Assembly (NCBI GenBank): GCA_038530555.1
Contig: JBCBCN010000008.1
Coordinates: forward strand, 151,510 to 215,509
Direction of reading: 5' to 3'
DNA from: HKCCE3408 sp038530555
GTDB taxonomy: Bacteria > Pseudomonadota > Alphaproteobacteria > Rhodobacterales > Rhodobacteraceae
DNA: 64,000 nucleotides
In this document: positions 17,497-25,697 of the stretch, piece by piece
How the letters are laid out: each line of letters begins with the position of its first letter
How positions within the stretch are numbered: the first letter of the stretch is position 1
The notes under the pieces: model-generated
Databases searched by the model: none
What the model was told of the DNA's origin: nothing
The model's input: the letters and a program-made list of their open reading frames with translations, nothing else
Position numbers and translations under genes: made by a program

Positions 17497-18660
17497 TTAC
17501 TCCGGCACAATCTCACCGGGCAGGGAGTTCACCGTCATCGTTTCCTTCGGCTGGAAGTGGATGACCGAGCGGATCGACTCGCCCGCCTTCAAAAGATCAA
17601 ATGCCGTGTTGATCTGGCCGTGGTTCATGTGGTGCGTGATATAGGGATCGACGCTGAAATCCCCGCGCATCCATTCGTCAACCATGCCGGGCAATTGGCT
17701 CCGACCCAGAACACCGCCAAAGGCCGTCCCGCGCCAGACGCGCCCCGTGACAAGCTGAAACGGTCGGGTCGAGATTTCCTGACCCGCGCCGGCCACACCG
17801 ATCACCGTGCATTCGCCCCAGCCCTTGTGGCAGGCCTCCAGCGCCGAGCGCATCAGCTCGACATTGCCCACGGCCTCAAACGTATAGTCGAGCCCGCCAT
17901 TGGTCATATCGATCAGAACTTCGTGGATCGGTTGGGAATGGTCTTTGGGGTTCACGCATTCCGTGGCGCCCAGCGACATCGCGAGGGGGAATTTGTTCGG
18001 GTTCACATCGATGCCGATGATGCGCGAGGCGCCTTTCAGGACCGCGCCCTGGATCACCGCCATGCCGACCGCGCCGAGGCCAAAGACCGCCACCGACGAT
18101 CCCGGCTCAACCTTGGCGGTGTTACGCACTGCGCCGATCCCCGTAGGCACGGCACAGCCCATGACCGAGGCCTTCGAGAGCGGTGCATCCTTGGAGATTT
18201 TCGCCACCGAGATCTCAGGAAGCACGGTATATTCGCTAAAGGTGCTGGTGCCCATATAGTGCAGGATTTGCTTGCCCTTATAGGAAAACCGCGACGTGCC
18301 ATCCGGCATCAGGCCGGCGCCCTGGGTGGCGCGGATGGTCTGGCACAGATTGGTCTTGCCCGATTGGATATAGGGGCAGTTCGGGTCTTCGGGCACATAG
18401 AGCGGGATGACATGGTCGCCCGGTTTGACCGAGGTCACGCCCTTTCCCACCTCTTCCACGACGCCGCAGCCTTCATGGCCCAGAATGCAGGGAAAGAGGC
18501 CTTCGGGATCTTCGCCCGATAGGGTAAAGACATCCGTATGGCAGAGGCTGGTGGTCACGATCCGAACTAGAACCTCGCCGTCCTTGGGCCCCTCCAGATC
18601 AATCTCTTCGATCTCAAGGGGGCGATTGGCCTCCCAGGCAATTGCCGCGCGTGTTTTCAT
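17497..18660 (-). CDS. adhC: Class III alcohol dehydrogenase / S-(hydroxymethyl)glutathione dehydrogenase
   Basis: Oxidises the glutathione-formaldehyde adduct with NAD+, the main formaldehyde detoxification route; also active in GSNO reduction. 387 residues. Zinc-site residues for catalysis are present: TTSLCHTDVF (Cys40), ILGHEGCG (His62) and VMGCAVPTG (Cys169). The nucleotide fold is VAVFGLGAVGMAVIQG. The substrate region RATQGAGLMPDGTSRF and the tail ISTRPFQLVTGRVWRG are hallmarks of class III. In the structural-zinc loop (residues about 91-106, PEDPNCPYIQSGKTNLC) two of the four usual cysteines are replaced by Asp and Ile, so that zinc is probably absent. C1 units could come from sarcosine or methylated compounds. 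Confidence 0.93.
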   Translation of the reverse strand: MKTRAAIAWEANRPLEIEEIDLEGPKDGEVLVRIVTTSLCHTDVFTLSGEDPEGLFPCILGHEGCGVVEEVGKGVTSVKPGDHVIPLYVPEDPNCPYIQSGKTNLCQTIRATQGAGLMPDGTSRFSYKGKQILHYMGTSTFSEYTVLPEISVAKISKDAPLSKASVMGCAVPTGIGAVRNTAKVEPGSSVAVFGLGAVGMAVIQGAVLKGASRIIGIDVNPNKFPLAMSLGATECVNPKDHSQPIHEVLIDMTNGGLDYTFEAVGNVELMRSALEACHKGWGECTVIGVAGAGQEISTRPFQLVTGRVWRGTAFGGVLGRSQLPGMVDEWMRGDFSVDPYITHHMNHGQINTAFDLLKAGESIRSVIHFQPKETMTVNSLPGEIVPE

Positions 18661-18708
18661 GATGACCTCCCTACATGTCCTGTGGGAGAGCCTACGCGCC
18701 TTTAATTG

Positions 18709-19374
18709 TCAGTGCAAAAGGTCTTCGTCCCGTGCGGCATTCAGATCCGAAACCGGATCCAAAACAAGAACAAGCCGCGCCTCGCCTGTGCCCTCGATAG
18801 GCGGAGAGCGGTGCAGCAGCGTTTGCGCCATCTCCACCGGCCACAGGGACCCGCGCAGCATGATGGGGCAACCGGTCGGTGTTGTGTGCACATGTCTTGG
18901 ATCGGCGGTCGGATCCGCTTGGCTCGAGGACAGCCCGTATTGCGTGCCCGTGCCGCGATAGGTGCAGATCAGGCGCGCGGTCATGCTGTCGAGGTGAAAC
19001 TTGCGGCAGGCATTGGTGGTAATCACATCGAGGCGCAGACGCAAAAAATGCGCCTGCATCACGCGCGCAAAGATCTCGGCCAAGGCGGCTACATCGTCGA
19101 TCAGCATGTCGCGCTCAATGCTCGGCGTCAGATCCTGGCCGTCACACAGATCGCTCATGACGTGGCGCACCGCATTGGGGCGCAGGATGGTGCGCGCCCG
19201 GGGCAGTTGATCCACGGGCAACGCGCCAATCCAGTCCTGAAATGCCGTCAGAGGCGCGCGCTGCCAAATCGCGGCGGCGCAGTCTGTCTCATGGATCGCA
19301 AACAGGCTTTGCGGGGCCGCCCCGATGGCGACCCCCTCCACGCTGGCCGCGGCAATGCTCCGGTGCAGTGTCAC
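18709..19374 (-). CDS. DUF1826 family protein
   Basis: 221 residues of the DUF1826 type: an early ETDCAAAIWQR segment, then FARVMQAHFLRLRLDVITTNACRKFHLDSMTARLICTYRGTGTQYG and a late PVEMAQTLLHRSPPIEGTGEARLVLVLD. The conserved His/Cys/Asp in ACRKFHLDS and the His residues further on look like a possible metal or cofactor site, but function is not established. Its start overlaps the stop of the upstream CobW gene by 4 bp (19371-19374), so the two are coupled and probably share the Zur-like control. Confidence 0.85.
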   Translation of the reverse strand: MTLHRSIAAASVEGVAIGAAPQSLFAIHETDCAAAIWQRAPLTAFQDWIGALPVDQLPRARTILRPNAVRHVMSDLCDGQDLTPSIERDMLIDDVAALAEIFARVMQAHFLRLRLDVITTNACRKFHLDSMTARLICTYRGTGTQYGLSSSQADPTADPRHVHTTPTGCPIMLRGSLWPVEMAQTLLHRSPPIEGTGEARLVLVLDPVSDLNAARDEDLLH

Positions 19375-20600
19375 GCGGCTTCCTGGGCCCGTCGCCAGAT
19401 CGGGAACGGGTCAGGCAGATCCGGCAGCGCATCCGGCCCCGGCGCGAGGTGTTCGGGCACGAGGCAGGAGTTGAGCGTCGCTTTCAGCGCGGGCCAATCA
19501 ATTTCTGTCCCGATAAAGACGATCTCTTGGCGCCGGTCGCCCCAGGGCTCGACCCAGTTCGAGGCGATGTAGTCGCGCACCTCCGGATGTGTGGGCCAGC
19601 GCTCGGACGGGACCGAGGCCCACCACGTGCCCATCGGCTTGACCGAGGACAGAGTTCCGGCCTGGGAAAATTCCGCCACCCAGGTGGGGCGCGTGGCGAT
19701 CCAGAAATGGCCTTTGGCCCGGATCACACCGGGAAGCTCGCCCTCAAGGACCCGTAGGATCTTGTCCGGCTCAAACGGCTGACGCGCGCGGAAAACGTAG
19801 CTCTTGACGCCGTATTCCTCGGTCTCGGGCACGTGATCGGCAAAACCATAGAGCTCTTTGGCCCACATCGGGTGCTCGTGCGCCTTTTCAAAATCGAACA
19901 ATCCGGTGTTCAAAATCGCCTCGGCAGGCACGTTTGAATGGTCTGTTTCAATGATCTTGGCATCCGCGTTCAGCGCGCGGATGATCTGTCGCGCGGCATT
20001 GGTGCGCGCGCGGCCCGCATCGGTCACTTTGTTCAGGATGATGACATTGGCGAACTCGATCTGCTCTACCAGCAGGTCAACCAGCGTGCGCTCATCCTCT
20101 TCGCCCAGGGTCTCGCCACGATCAGCGAGGAAATCTTGGCTGGAGTAATCCGCGGTCAAGTTTACCGCATCCACGACGGTGACCATCGTGTCCACGCGCG
20201 CAACGTCCGACAGGCTTTCGCCGCCCTCGTCGCGGAAATCGAAGGTGGCAGCGACGGGGAGGGGCTCGGAAATGCCGGTCGACTCTATCAAGAGGTAATC
20301 GAACCGGCCCTCTTCGGCGAGGCGGCGGACCTCTTGGAGCAAGTCATCGCGCAGGGTGCAGCAGATGCAGCCATTGGACATCTCGACCAGCGTTTCGTTA
20401 GTGCGGCTCAACTCGGTATCGGCGCGGACCAGGTCGGCATCGATGTTCACTTCGGACATGTCATTGACGATCACGGCCACGCGGCGCCCTTCGCGGTTGT
20501 TCAGCACCCGATTGAGCAACGTCGTTTTACCAGCGCCCAGAAAGCCGGAGAGGACGGTGACAGGCAAGCGGCGGGATTGGGGGAGGCGGGTATCTGGCAT
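19371..20600 (-). CDS. CobW/COG0523-family GTPase, probable zinc metallochaperone
   Basis: 409 residues. P-loop LSGFLGAGKTTLLNRVL; the metal-binding MSNGCICCTLRDDLLQEV with the CxCC signature; the Walker B/guanine part IESTGISEPLPVA; and NKVTDAG as the guanine specificity motif. The C-terminal CobW_C domain starts near YVFRARQPFEPDKIL. A Zur-like palindrome lies 22 bases before the start, which points to zinc starvation response (ZigA/YeiR-like subgroup) rather than cobalamin synthesis; no cob genes are near. An AGGAG site precedes the ATG. DUF1826 follows with a 4-bp overlap. Confidence 0.9.
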   Translation of the reverse strand: MPDTRLPQSRRLPVTVLSGFLGAGKTTLLNRVLNNREGRRVAVIVNDMSEVNIDADLVRADTELSRTNETLVEMSNGCICCTLRDDLLQEVRRLAEEGRFDYLLIESTGISEPLPVAATFDFRDEGGESLSDVARVDTMVTVVDAVNLTADYSSQDFLADRGETLGEEDERTLVDLLVEQIEFANVIILNKVTDAGRARTNAARQIIRALNADAKIIETDHSNVPAEAILNTGLFDFEKAHEHPMWAKELYGFADHVPETEEYGVKSYVFRARQPFEPDKILRVLEGELPGVIRAKGHFWIATRPTWVAEFSQAGTLSSVKPMGTWWASVPSERWPTHPEVRDYIASNWVEPWGDRRQEIVFIGTEIDWPALKATLNSCLVPEHLAPGPDALPDLPDPFPIWRRAQEAA

Positions 20601-20621
20601 GGAAAACTCCTAGCTTGATTA

Positions 20622-20636
20622 TGTTATAATATAACA
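20622..20636. promoter_or_regulatory. Zur-box-like palindrome between divergent operons
   Basis: TGTTATAATATAACA is a perfect 15-base inverted repeat (TGTTATA-A-TATAACA). It fits the GTTATAnnATAAC-type sites of Zur, the zinc-responsive Fur-family repressor, as I know them from alphaproteobacteria. It sits 22 bp before the CobW start and 78 bp before the flavoprotein start, so one operator could control both directions. That Zur binds here is inferred from motif and context. Confidence 0.72.
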
Positions 20637-20713
20637 CCATATTCCCCGGTGCGAGTGCAACCCAACGGCAGCACAAATCGTCGATCGAGCATTCCAACAG
20701 GGCTTTGAAAAGA

Positions 20714-21859
20714 ATGAACGTGGCTGGCGCGGTAGAACTTCCCGCTCACATGCGTGTGGCGATTATTGGTGCGGGCCCGGCCGGGCTTGGGGTTGCACGT
20801 GTCCTAGGCGATCTTGCGATCCCGGATGTTTGGGTGCTTGAGCGGGGCCGCATCGGGCAAAGTTTCCATGACTGGCCCGCGGAAACCCGGCTTTTGACGC
20901 CGTCTTTTCCAAGCAATGTCTTCGGCGTCACCGATCTTAACGCCATCAGCTTCGACAGCTCGCCAGGTTGGTCGTTGAAAACAGAACACCCGAACGGGCC
21001 GGCCTATGCCCTCTATCTCGAACATGCCGCCCATGTGTACGGGCTGAATGTGCGCTGCGGTGTGGATGTCGCGGGCATCGCGCCGCGCGGCGCGGAGGGC
21101 GGTTTTACCGTCAGCACGGATCAAGGCGATGTCGTGGCCGATTACGTCATCTGGGCCTGCGGTCATTTCGGAGCGCCCGCGACCGACGGGCTCCCGGGTG
21201 CAGAGCTTGGGCGGCACTACGGCTCATTCAAGACCTGGAATGAAATCCAAGAAGACGTGGCCTATGTCATCGGCGGCTACGAAAGCGGCATCGATGCGGC
21301 CATCGGCATTGCGCAGAAGGGCAAAGAGGTGATCGTGCTCGACCGTGGCGCGCCGTGGCTCGACGATGACAAAGACCCCAGCCGCAGCCTGTCTCCCTAC
21401 ACGCAGCAGCGCCTGGACGTCTTTTCACAATGTCTTTCGATCAAGCTGATTCCGGATGTCGATGTCGTCGCACTTGAGCGGCAAGAGGACGGCATCCACA
21501 TCCTTGCGGGCGATGGTCGGTCCTGGCTGTCAGATGGCGCGCCGGTGCTTGCTACGGGGTTTGGATCGGGGACGGGACGGGTGGCGGAGTTTTTCGAATA
21601 CGATAATTCCGGGATTCCGCTTTTGACCGGAACAGACGAGTCCACCGCGCAGCCGGGGCTGTTTCTTGTGGGGCCCGAGGTGTCGCATCAAGGGCACCTC
21701 TTTTGCTTTATTTATAAATTCCGCCAACGTTTTGCCGTGGTGGCCGCCACAATCGCGGAGCGTATGGGCGTCGATACGACGCCGCTTGAGATTTATGAGG
21801 CCAATGGGATGTATTTGGATGATTTGGCCTGTTGCGATGATGATAAATGTCTGTGCTGA
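20714..21859 (+). CDS. FAD/NAD(P)-binding oxidoreductase with C-terminal cysteine cluster
   Basis: 381 residues; the ATG at 20714 is chosen, while the frame opens at a TTG three codons earlier and another ATG occurs at 20750. The FAD fold is RVAIIGAGPAGLGVARVLGDL. A flavin-monooxygenase-like motif (GQSFHDWPAETRLLTPSFPSN) follows, then YVIWACGHFGAP, a second nucleotide fold at AYVIGGYESGIDAAIGIA, and a final ATGFGSGTGR. The protein ends with DDLACCDDDKCLC, four cysteines in the last nine residues, suggesting metal binding or a redox tail. Its stop overlaps the permease start by 13 bp. Substrate unknown; zinc-linked regulation is suggested by the shared palindrome. ArsO-like arsenic chemistry is the main alternative. 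Confidence 0.82.
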   Translation: MNVAGAVELPAHMRVAIIGAGPAGLGVARVLGDLAIPDVWVLERGRIGQSFHDWPAETRLLTPSFPSNVFGVTDLNAISFDSSPGWSLKTEHPNGPAYALYLEHAAHVYGLNVRCGVDVAGIAPRGAEGGFTVSTDQGDVVADYVIWACGHFGAPATDGLPGAELGRHYGSFKTWNEIQEDVAYVIGGYESGIDAAIGIAQKGKEVIVLDRGAPWLDDDKDPSRSLSPYTQQRLDVFSQCLSIKLIPDVDVVALERQEDGIHILAGDGRSWLSDGAPVLATGFGSGTGRVAEFFEYDNSGIPLLTGTDESTAQPGLFLVGPEVSHQGHLFCFIYKFRQRFAVVAATIAERMGVDTTPLEIYEANGMYLDDLACCDDDKCLC

Positions 21860-22854
21860 GTGACGCGCCTAAACCCGAGACTGTAAGCACCGGTGCCTTC
21901 GGGGCCGCGGGTCTGTTTTTGGCTTCTATGCTCGCGGGCTCGGCGTTGGGCCTTTATGCGCCAGAGGCCGCTGAAAGGGCTTCGGGCTTTACAGATACGA
22001 CGCTGCTGATTTTAATCTCACTTATCTTTTTCGAGCTTCGTCTGAGCAACGTCGCACGCGCCTTCGGTAATTTCAAATTTCTGACGCTGGCCTGGATCGC
22101 GAATTTTCTGATCGTTCCCGCGATCGGCTTTGCAATTGCTAGCCTTCTTTTCAGTGGGCAACCGCTGCTTTTTGCCGGGATAATGATCTATTTCCTTGCC
22201 CCGTGCACGGATTGGTTTTTGGGCTTCACGCGGATGGCGCACGGAAATACCGAATTGGGCGCAGCCCTTATTCCGATCAATATGGTCTCGCAATTGCTCC
22301 TATTTCCACTCTGGCTTTGGTTTTTTACACCGGCCACGGGATTGGTGGATTTTGGCGCTATGCCTGTGCTTTTGGTCCAGTGGTTTTTGCTGCCGATGGC
22401 CCTCGCGCAGGGTCTGCGGTTTGCGCTGAATTGGGCCCTACCGGAGGCCACTTTTGAAGCGCTTATGGATCAAGCGAGCCGCTTTACCACGCTTGCCCTG
22501 GCACTCTTGATCGCCCTACTATTCGCAAGCCATGTCAAGGCGATCCTGGGGAATGCGGGCGTTTTCGCGCTCGTCGCATTGGCCGTTATGCTGTTCTTCG
22601 CACTGACGTTTTTGGTTGGGCGCGCAATCGCGTCATCGGCGCAATTGCCGTATCCCAATCAAGCTCTGCTCGCTATGACAATGGCGGCACGCAACGCCCC
22701 GTTGATGCTGGCCCTCACAGCTGTGGCAATTCCGGATCAGCCGCTTGTATTGGCGGTAATCGTTTTCGGAATGCTCGTGGAAATCCCGCATCTGACCCTT
22801 CTGAGGCAACTCCTCTTGCGCCAGTCCCGTCCCTCTCACAAGGTCGAGGTTTGA
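21847..22854 (+). CDS. ACR3/BASS-superfamily membrane transporter
   Basis: 335 residues with about ten hydrophobic helices. The segment FLAPCTDWFLGFTRMAHGNTELGAALIPINMVSQLLL matches the ACR3 type of the bile acid/arsenite/riboflavin superfamily, in which the conserved cysteine of an APCT-like motif lies in helix 4. MAARNAPLMLALTAVAIP resembles the cross-over region of these carriers. Known ACR3 proteins export arsenite or antimonite, but no arsR, arsC or arsH is nearby and the operon starts at a Zur-like palindrome. The cargo may therefore be a product of the preceding flavoprotein. The substrate is inferred, not shown. Confidence 0.82.
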   Translation: MSVLSDAPKPETVSTGAFGAAGLFLASMLAGSALGLYAPEAAERASGFTDTTLLILISLIFFELRLSNVARAFGNFKFLTLAWIANFLIVPAIGFAIASLLFSGQPLLFAGIMIYFLAPCTDWFLGFTRMAHGNTELGAALIPINMVSQLLLFPLWLWFFTPATGLVDFGAMPVLLVQWFLLPMALAQGLRFALNWALPEATFEALMDQASRFTTLALALLIALLFASHVKAILGNAGVFALVALAVMLFFALTFLVGRAIASSAQLPYPNQALLAMTMAARNAPLMLALTAVAIPDQPLVLAVIVFGMLVEIPHLTLLRQLLLRQSRPSHKVEV

Positions 22855-22855
22855 A

Positions 22856-23077
22856 ATGTCCTTCGTTCCCGAAAGCTTTGAAGACTGGAGACATTGCATC
22901 ACGGTTAAATGCGATATTCCGCTAACGGCGCAATATATTGACGACCGGATTGCGGCTCTGACAGACGACAGCGATTTCAACACGCAGAGATTTATTGAGC
23001 GTTGGGGTGCCAAGCATCACGCGCGCACGGTGGAGTGGTTCAAGCGCGCGAAAGAGGAACTGGCGGCGAGTGCCTGA
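22856..23077 (+). CDS. Small cytoplasmic hypothetical protein, third gene of the Zur-linked operon
   Basis: 73 residues starting one base after the permease stop, so almost certainly co-translated. Mostly helical, with a conserved-looking HCITVKCDIPLTAQYIDDRIAAL followed by TQRFIERWGAKHHARTVEWFKRA. Two cysteines six residues apart and paired histidines (AKHHAR) could ligand a metal. No family recognised and no membrane segment. It converges on paaZ with 23 bp between. Confidence 0.7.
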   Translation: MSFVPESFEDWRHCITVKCDIPLTAQYIDDRIAALTDDSDFNTQRFIERWGAKHHARTVEWFKRAKEELAASA

Positions 23078-23100
23078 AGAATACCTCCGGTTTGTATTGG

Positions 23101-25131
23101 TCAATAGGCGTTCATCGTCAAAAGCTCATATTCCGCGACCCGCTCGTCGTCCTGGTTGGTCAGCGTCACGTGCCACCGTACCTCGCCATACGCCTCGTTG
23201 CGCGGGGTTTTCTGTTTCACGCTCAGGCGGACTTTGACGCTGTCGCCGGGCTCTACGGGTTTCATAAAACGCAAATTGTCGAGGCCTGTATTGGCCAGGA
23301 CCGGGCCTTCCTCGGGCTGCACGAAGAGACCGGCGGCAAAGGACAAAAGCAAATAGCCATGGGCCACGCGCCCCGGAAAGAACGGGTTTCTCGCAGCGGC
23401 GTCCTGATCCATATGCGCATAGAACGTGTCGCCGGTGAAATGGGCGAAATGCTCGATATCCTCCAAAGTGATCTCCCGCGCCGCGCTATGCAGCGTCTCA
23501 CCGATTTCAAGCGCGTGAAAACTGCGCGTGAAAGGGTGATCGGCATTTGAGATTTCGGTCGCGCCCGGCATCCATTTGCGCCCAATCCCAGCAAGGATGT
23601 CGGGGCTGCCCTGGATCGCGGTGCGCTGCATGTAATGCATGACGCCGCGCACGCCGCCCATCTCTTCGCCGCCGCCCGCGCGCCCCGGCCCGCCGTGAAC
23701 CATATGGGGCAGGGGGGCACCGTGGCCGGTGCTCTCGCCCATGCTGTCGCGGTTGTTGAAGTAGAGCCGCCCGTGAAACGGCCCGGCCTCATAGGCCACT
23801 TGGCGCGCCACATCGCGGTCATGGGTGATCACCGAGGCGACAAGGCTGCCCTGGCCACGGTTCACCAGCGCGATGGCATGGTCGAGATCGCGGTAGGGCA
23901 TGATCGTGGAGACGGGCCCGAAGGCCTCAACCGAATGCACCGCCTCCGCCTGGTCCGGCGCGGCACAGTGAAAGAGCATAGGCGGAAGGAAGGCGCCCTT
24001 GGCGGCATCCGCACCTTCAACGTGGAAATTGTCCGGATCGCCAAAGACACGCTCGGCCTCCGCCCCGATCAGCGCGGCTTTTTGCAGGACGTCGGTTCTT
24101 TGCGCGGAAGACACGAGCGCGCCCATACGGGTCTCCGGGCGGCGCGGATCGCCGATCCGGGCCTTCGCAAGGCTGCCGCTCAAGGCCTCAATGGCCGCGC
24201 CGATATGGGCCTCGGGTGCGATGATCCGGCGGATCGCGGTGCATTTCTGGCCCGCTTTCGCCGTCATCTCCCGCGTGACCTCCTTTATGAAGAGGTCAAA
24301 CTCGGGGGTGCCAGGTCCGGAATCGGGGCCGAGGATCGAGGCGTTGAGGCTGTCTTGCTCGGCGATGAAGCGGATCGATTGGGCCAGAAGATGTGGGGCG
24401 GAGCGCAACTTGAGCGCGGTCTCGGCGGAGCCCGTAAAGCTGACCACATCCTGATGCGTCAGGCGGCCCAGCATATCGCCCAAGCCGCCCGAGACCAGTT
24501 GCGCCGCGCCCGGCGGCAGGATGCCACTGTCGAGCATGAGGCGCATCGCCCGCTCGGCCACATAACAGCTTGCCGTTGCGGGTTTCACGATGGCCGGAAC
24601 CCCGGCCAGAAGCGTGGGCGCAAGCTTTTCGAGCATCCCCCAGACAGGGAAATTAAAGGCGTTGATATGTACGGCCACACCCCTGAGCGGCGTGCAGATA
24701 TGCTGTCCTAGGAAGGTGCCGTTGCGCGACAGCATCTCGACCCCGCCGTCGAGGTAAATCGTGTCATCGGGCATCTCGCGGCGGCCCTTGGAGGCAAAGA
24801 CCAGCATCGTGCCGATTCCGCCGTCGACATCGATCAGGTGATCCTTTTGCGTCGCCCCGGTGGCGAATGAGATGTCGTAGAGCTCCTGTTTATGCTCGGC
24901 CAAATGCAGGGCAAGGGCTTTGAGCATCTTGGCGCGGTCGTGGAAGGTCATCTTGCGCAGGGCGGGGCCGCCGACGCTGCGCGCATAGTCCAGCATCGCC
25001 TCGGTATCGAGCGCACTGTTGCCGGCGCGGGCGATCACGGTGCCGTCGATGGCCGAGCGGATCTCGCGCGCCGCATCGTCCGGCCCGACCCAGGTGCCTG
25101 CCGCAAAGCTCTTGATGTCCCCAATCGTCAT
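23101..25131 (-). CDS. paaZ: Bifunctional oxepin-CoA hydrolase / 3-oxo-5,6-dehydrosuberyl-CoA semialdehyde dehydrogenase
   Basis: Opens the oxepin ring of phenylacetate catabolism and oxidises the resulting aldehyde with NADP+. Start taken at MTIGDIKSF (25131); the frame extends upstream across the operator without support. 676 residues in two domains. The aldehyde dehydrogenase (about 1-520) has INAFNFPVWGMLEKLAPTLLAG, FTGSAETALKLRS and the catalytic Cys in AGQKCTAIRRI. The C-terminal MaoC-type hotdog hydratase has HFAHFTGDTFYAHMD and FFPGRVAHGYLLLSFAAG. Both active sites look intact. Divergent from paaI, with a palindrome between. Confidence 0.95.
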   Translation of the reverse strand: MTIGDIKSFAAGTWVGPDDAAREIRSAIDGTVIARAGNSALDTEAMLDYARSVGGPALRKMTFHDRAKMLKALALHLAEHKQELYDISFATGATQKDHLIDVDGGIGTMLVFASKGRREMPDDTIYLDGGVEMLSRNGTFLGQHICTPLRGVAVHINAFNFPVWGMLEKLAPTLLAGVPAIVKPATASCYVAERAMRLMLDSGILPPGAAQLVSGGLGDMLGRLTHQDVVSFTGSAETALKLRSAPHLLAQSIRFIAEQDSLNASILGPDSGPGTPEFDLFIKEVTREMTAKAGQKCTAIRRIIAPEAHIGAAIEALSGSLAKARIGDPRRPETRMGALVSSAQRTDVLQKAALIGAEAERVFGDPDNFHVEGADAAKGAFLPPMLFHCAAPDQAEAVHSVEAFGPVSTIMPYRDLDHAIALVNRGQGSLVASVITHDRDVARQVAYEAGPFHGRLYFNNRDSMGESTGHGAPLPHMVHGGPGRAGGGEEMGGVRGVMHYMQRTAIQGSPDILAGIGRKWMPGATEISNADHPFTRSFHALEIGETLHSAAREITLEDIEHFAHFTGDTFYAHMDQDAAARNPFFPGRVAHGYLLLSFAAGLFVQPEEGPVLANTGLDNLRFMKPVEPGDSVKVRLSVKQKTPRNEAYGEVRWHVTLTNQDDERVAEYELLTMNAY

Positions 25132-25178
25132 CGCCTGACCGCCTTTCGCGTCCTTGCTGGTGATCAAAAGAATAGTTG

Positions 25179-25192
25179 ACCAACCGGTTGGT
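25179..25192. promoter_or_regulatory. Probable PaaR operator
   Basis: ACCAACCGGTTGGT is a perfect 14-base palindrome centred between the divergent paaZ and paaI genes (48 bp and 50 bp from their starts). TetR-family regulators bind such sites, and a TetR gene (paaR) lies in the paaI operon, so autoregulated control of both directions is the simple reading. The regulator-site link is inferred. Confidence 0.7.
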
Positions 25193-25241
25193 TTATCATT
25201 ACTGATAGGGATCGAGAGTGCACTTGGCAAGGGAGAGTTCA

Positions 25242-25697
25242 GTGTCAGAGGTCAGCCTCACGCCCAAAGAACGCGCCGAGCGGGCCGCCGCAGCGATGTG
25301 GTCGGCGGACCAGGCGAGCGCCTGGCTGGGCATGGCGCTGAATGAGGTAGACGAGGGGCGTGCGACACTCTCGCTGACCGTTGCGCCGCATCACACAAAC
25401 GGACACGGCTTCTGCCATGGCGGGGTGATCTTCGCGCTGGCCGACAGCGCCTTTGCCTTCGCGTGCAACAGCCGCAACCAATCCACCGTCGCCCAGCACA
25501 ACGCCATCACCTATATCGCGCCTGCCGCCTTGGGGGATGTGCTGACGGCCGAGGCACGCGAGGTCAGCCTACGCGGGCGCAGCGGAATTTACGACGTCCG
25601 GGTCACCAACCAAGACGGCAAAGTCATCGCAGAGTTCAGGGGAGGGTCGCGCAGCGTGAAAGGCACGTTGTTCGACGAAGACAAAGGCCAATCATGA
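25242..25697 (+). CDS. paaI: Hydroxyphenylacetyl-CoA thioesterase
   Basis: Hotdog-fold thioesterase that releases CoA from dead-end hydroxyphenylacetyl-CoA products. Start taken at a GTG at 25242 with GGGAG about 6 bases upstream; the open frame begins at 25218. 151 residues with the PaaI signature HHTNGHGFCHGGVIFALADSAFAFACNS, including the catalytic Asp and the HGG loop, then YIAPAALGDVL and GIYDVRVTNQDGKVIAEFRG. The ATG of paaK overlaps the stop (ATGA at 25694-25697), so the pair is co-translated. Confidence 0.92.
   Translation: MSEVSLTPKERAERAAAAMWSADQASAWLGMALNEVDEGRATLSLTVAPHHTNGHGFCHGGVIFALADSAFAFACNSRNQSTVAQHNAITYIAPAALGDVLTAEAREVSLRGRSGIYDVRVTNQDGKVIAEFRGGSRSVKGTLFDEDKGQS

Noticed and set aside
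17266..18522. 418-codon plus-strand frame
   Set aside because: Antisense of adhC; His/Arg-rich and no family.
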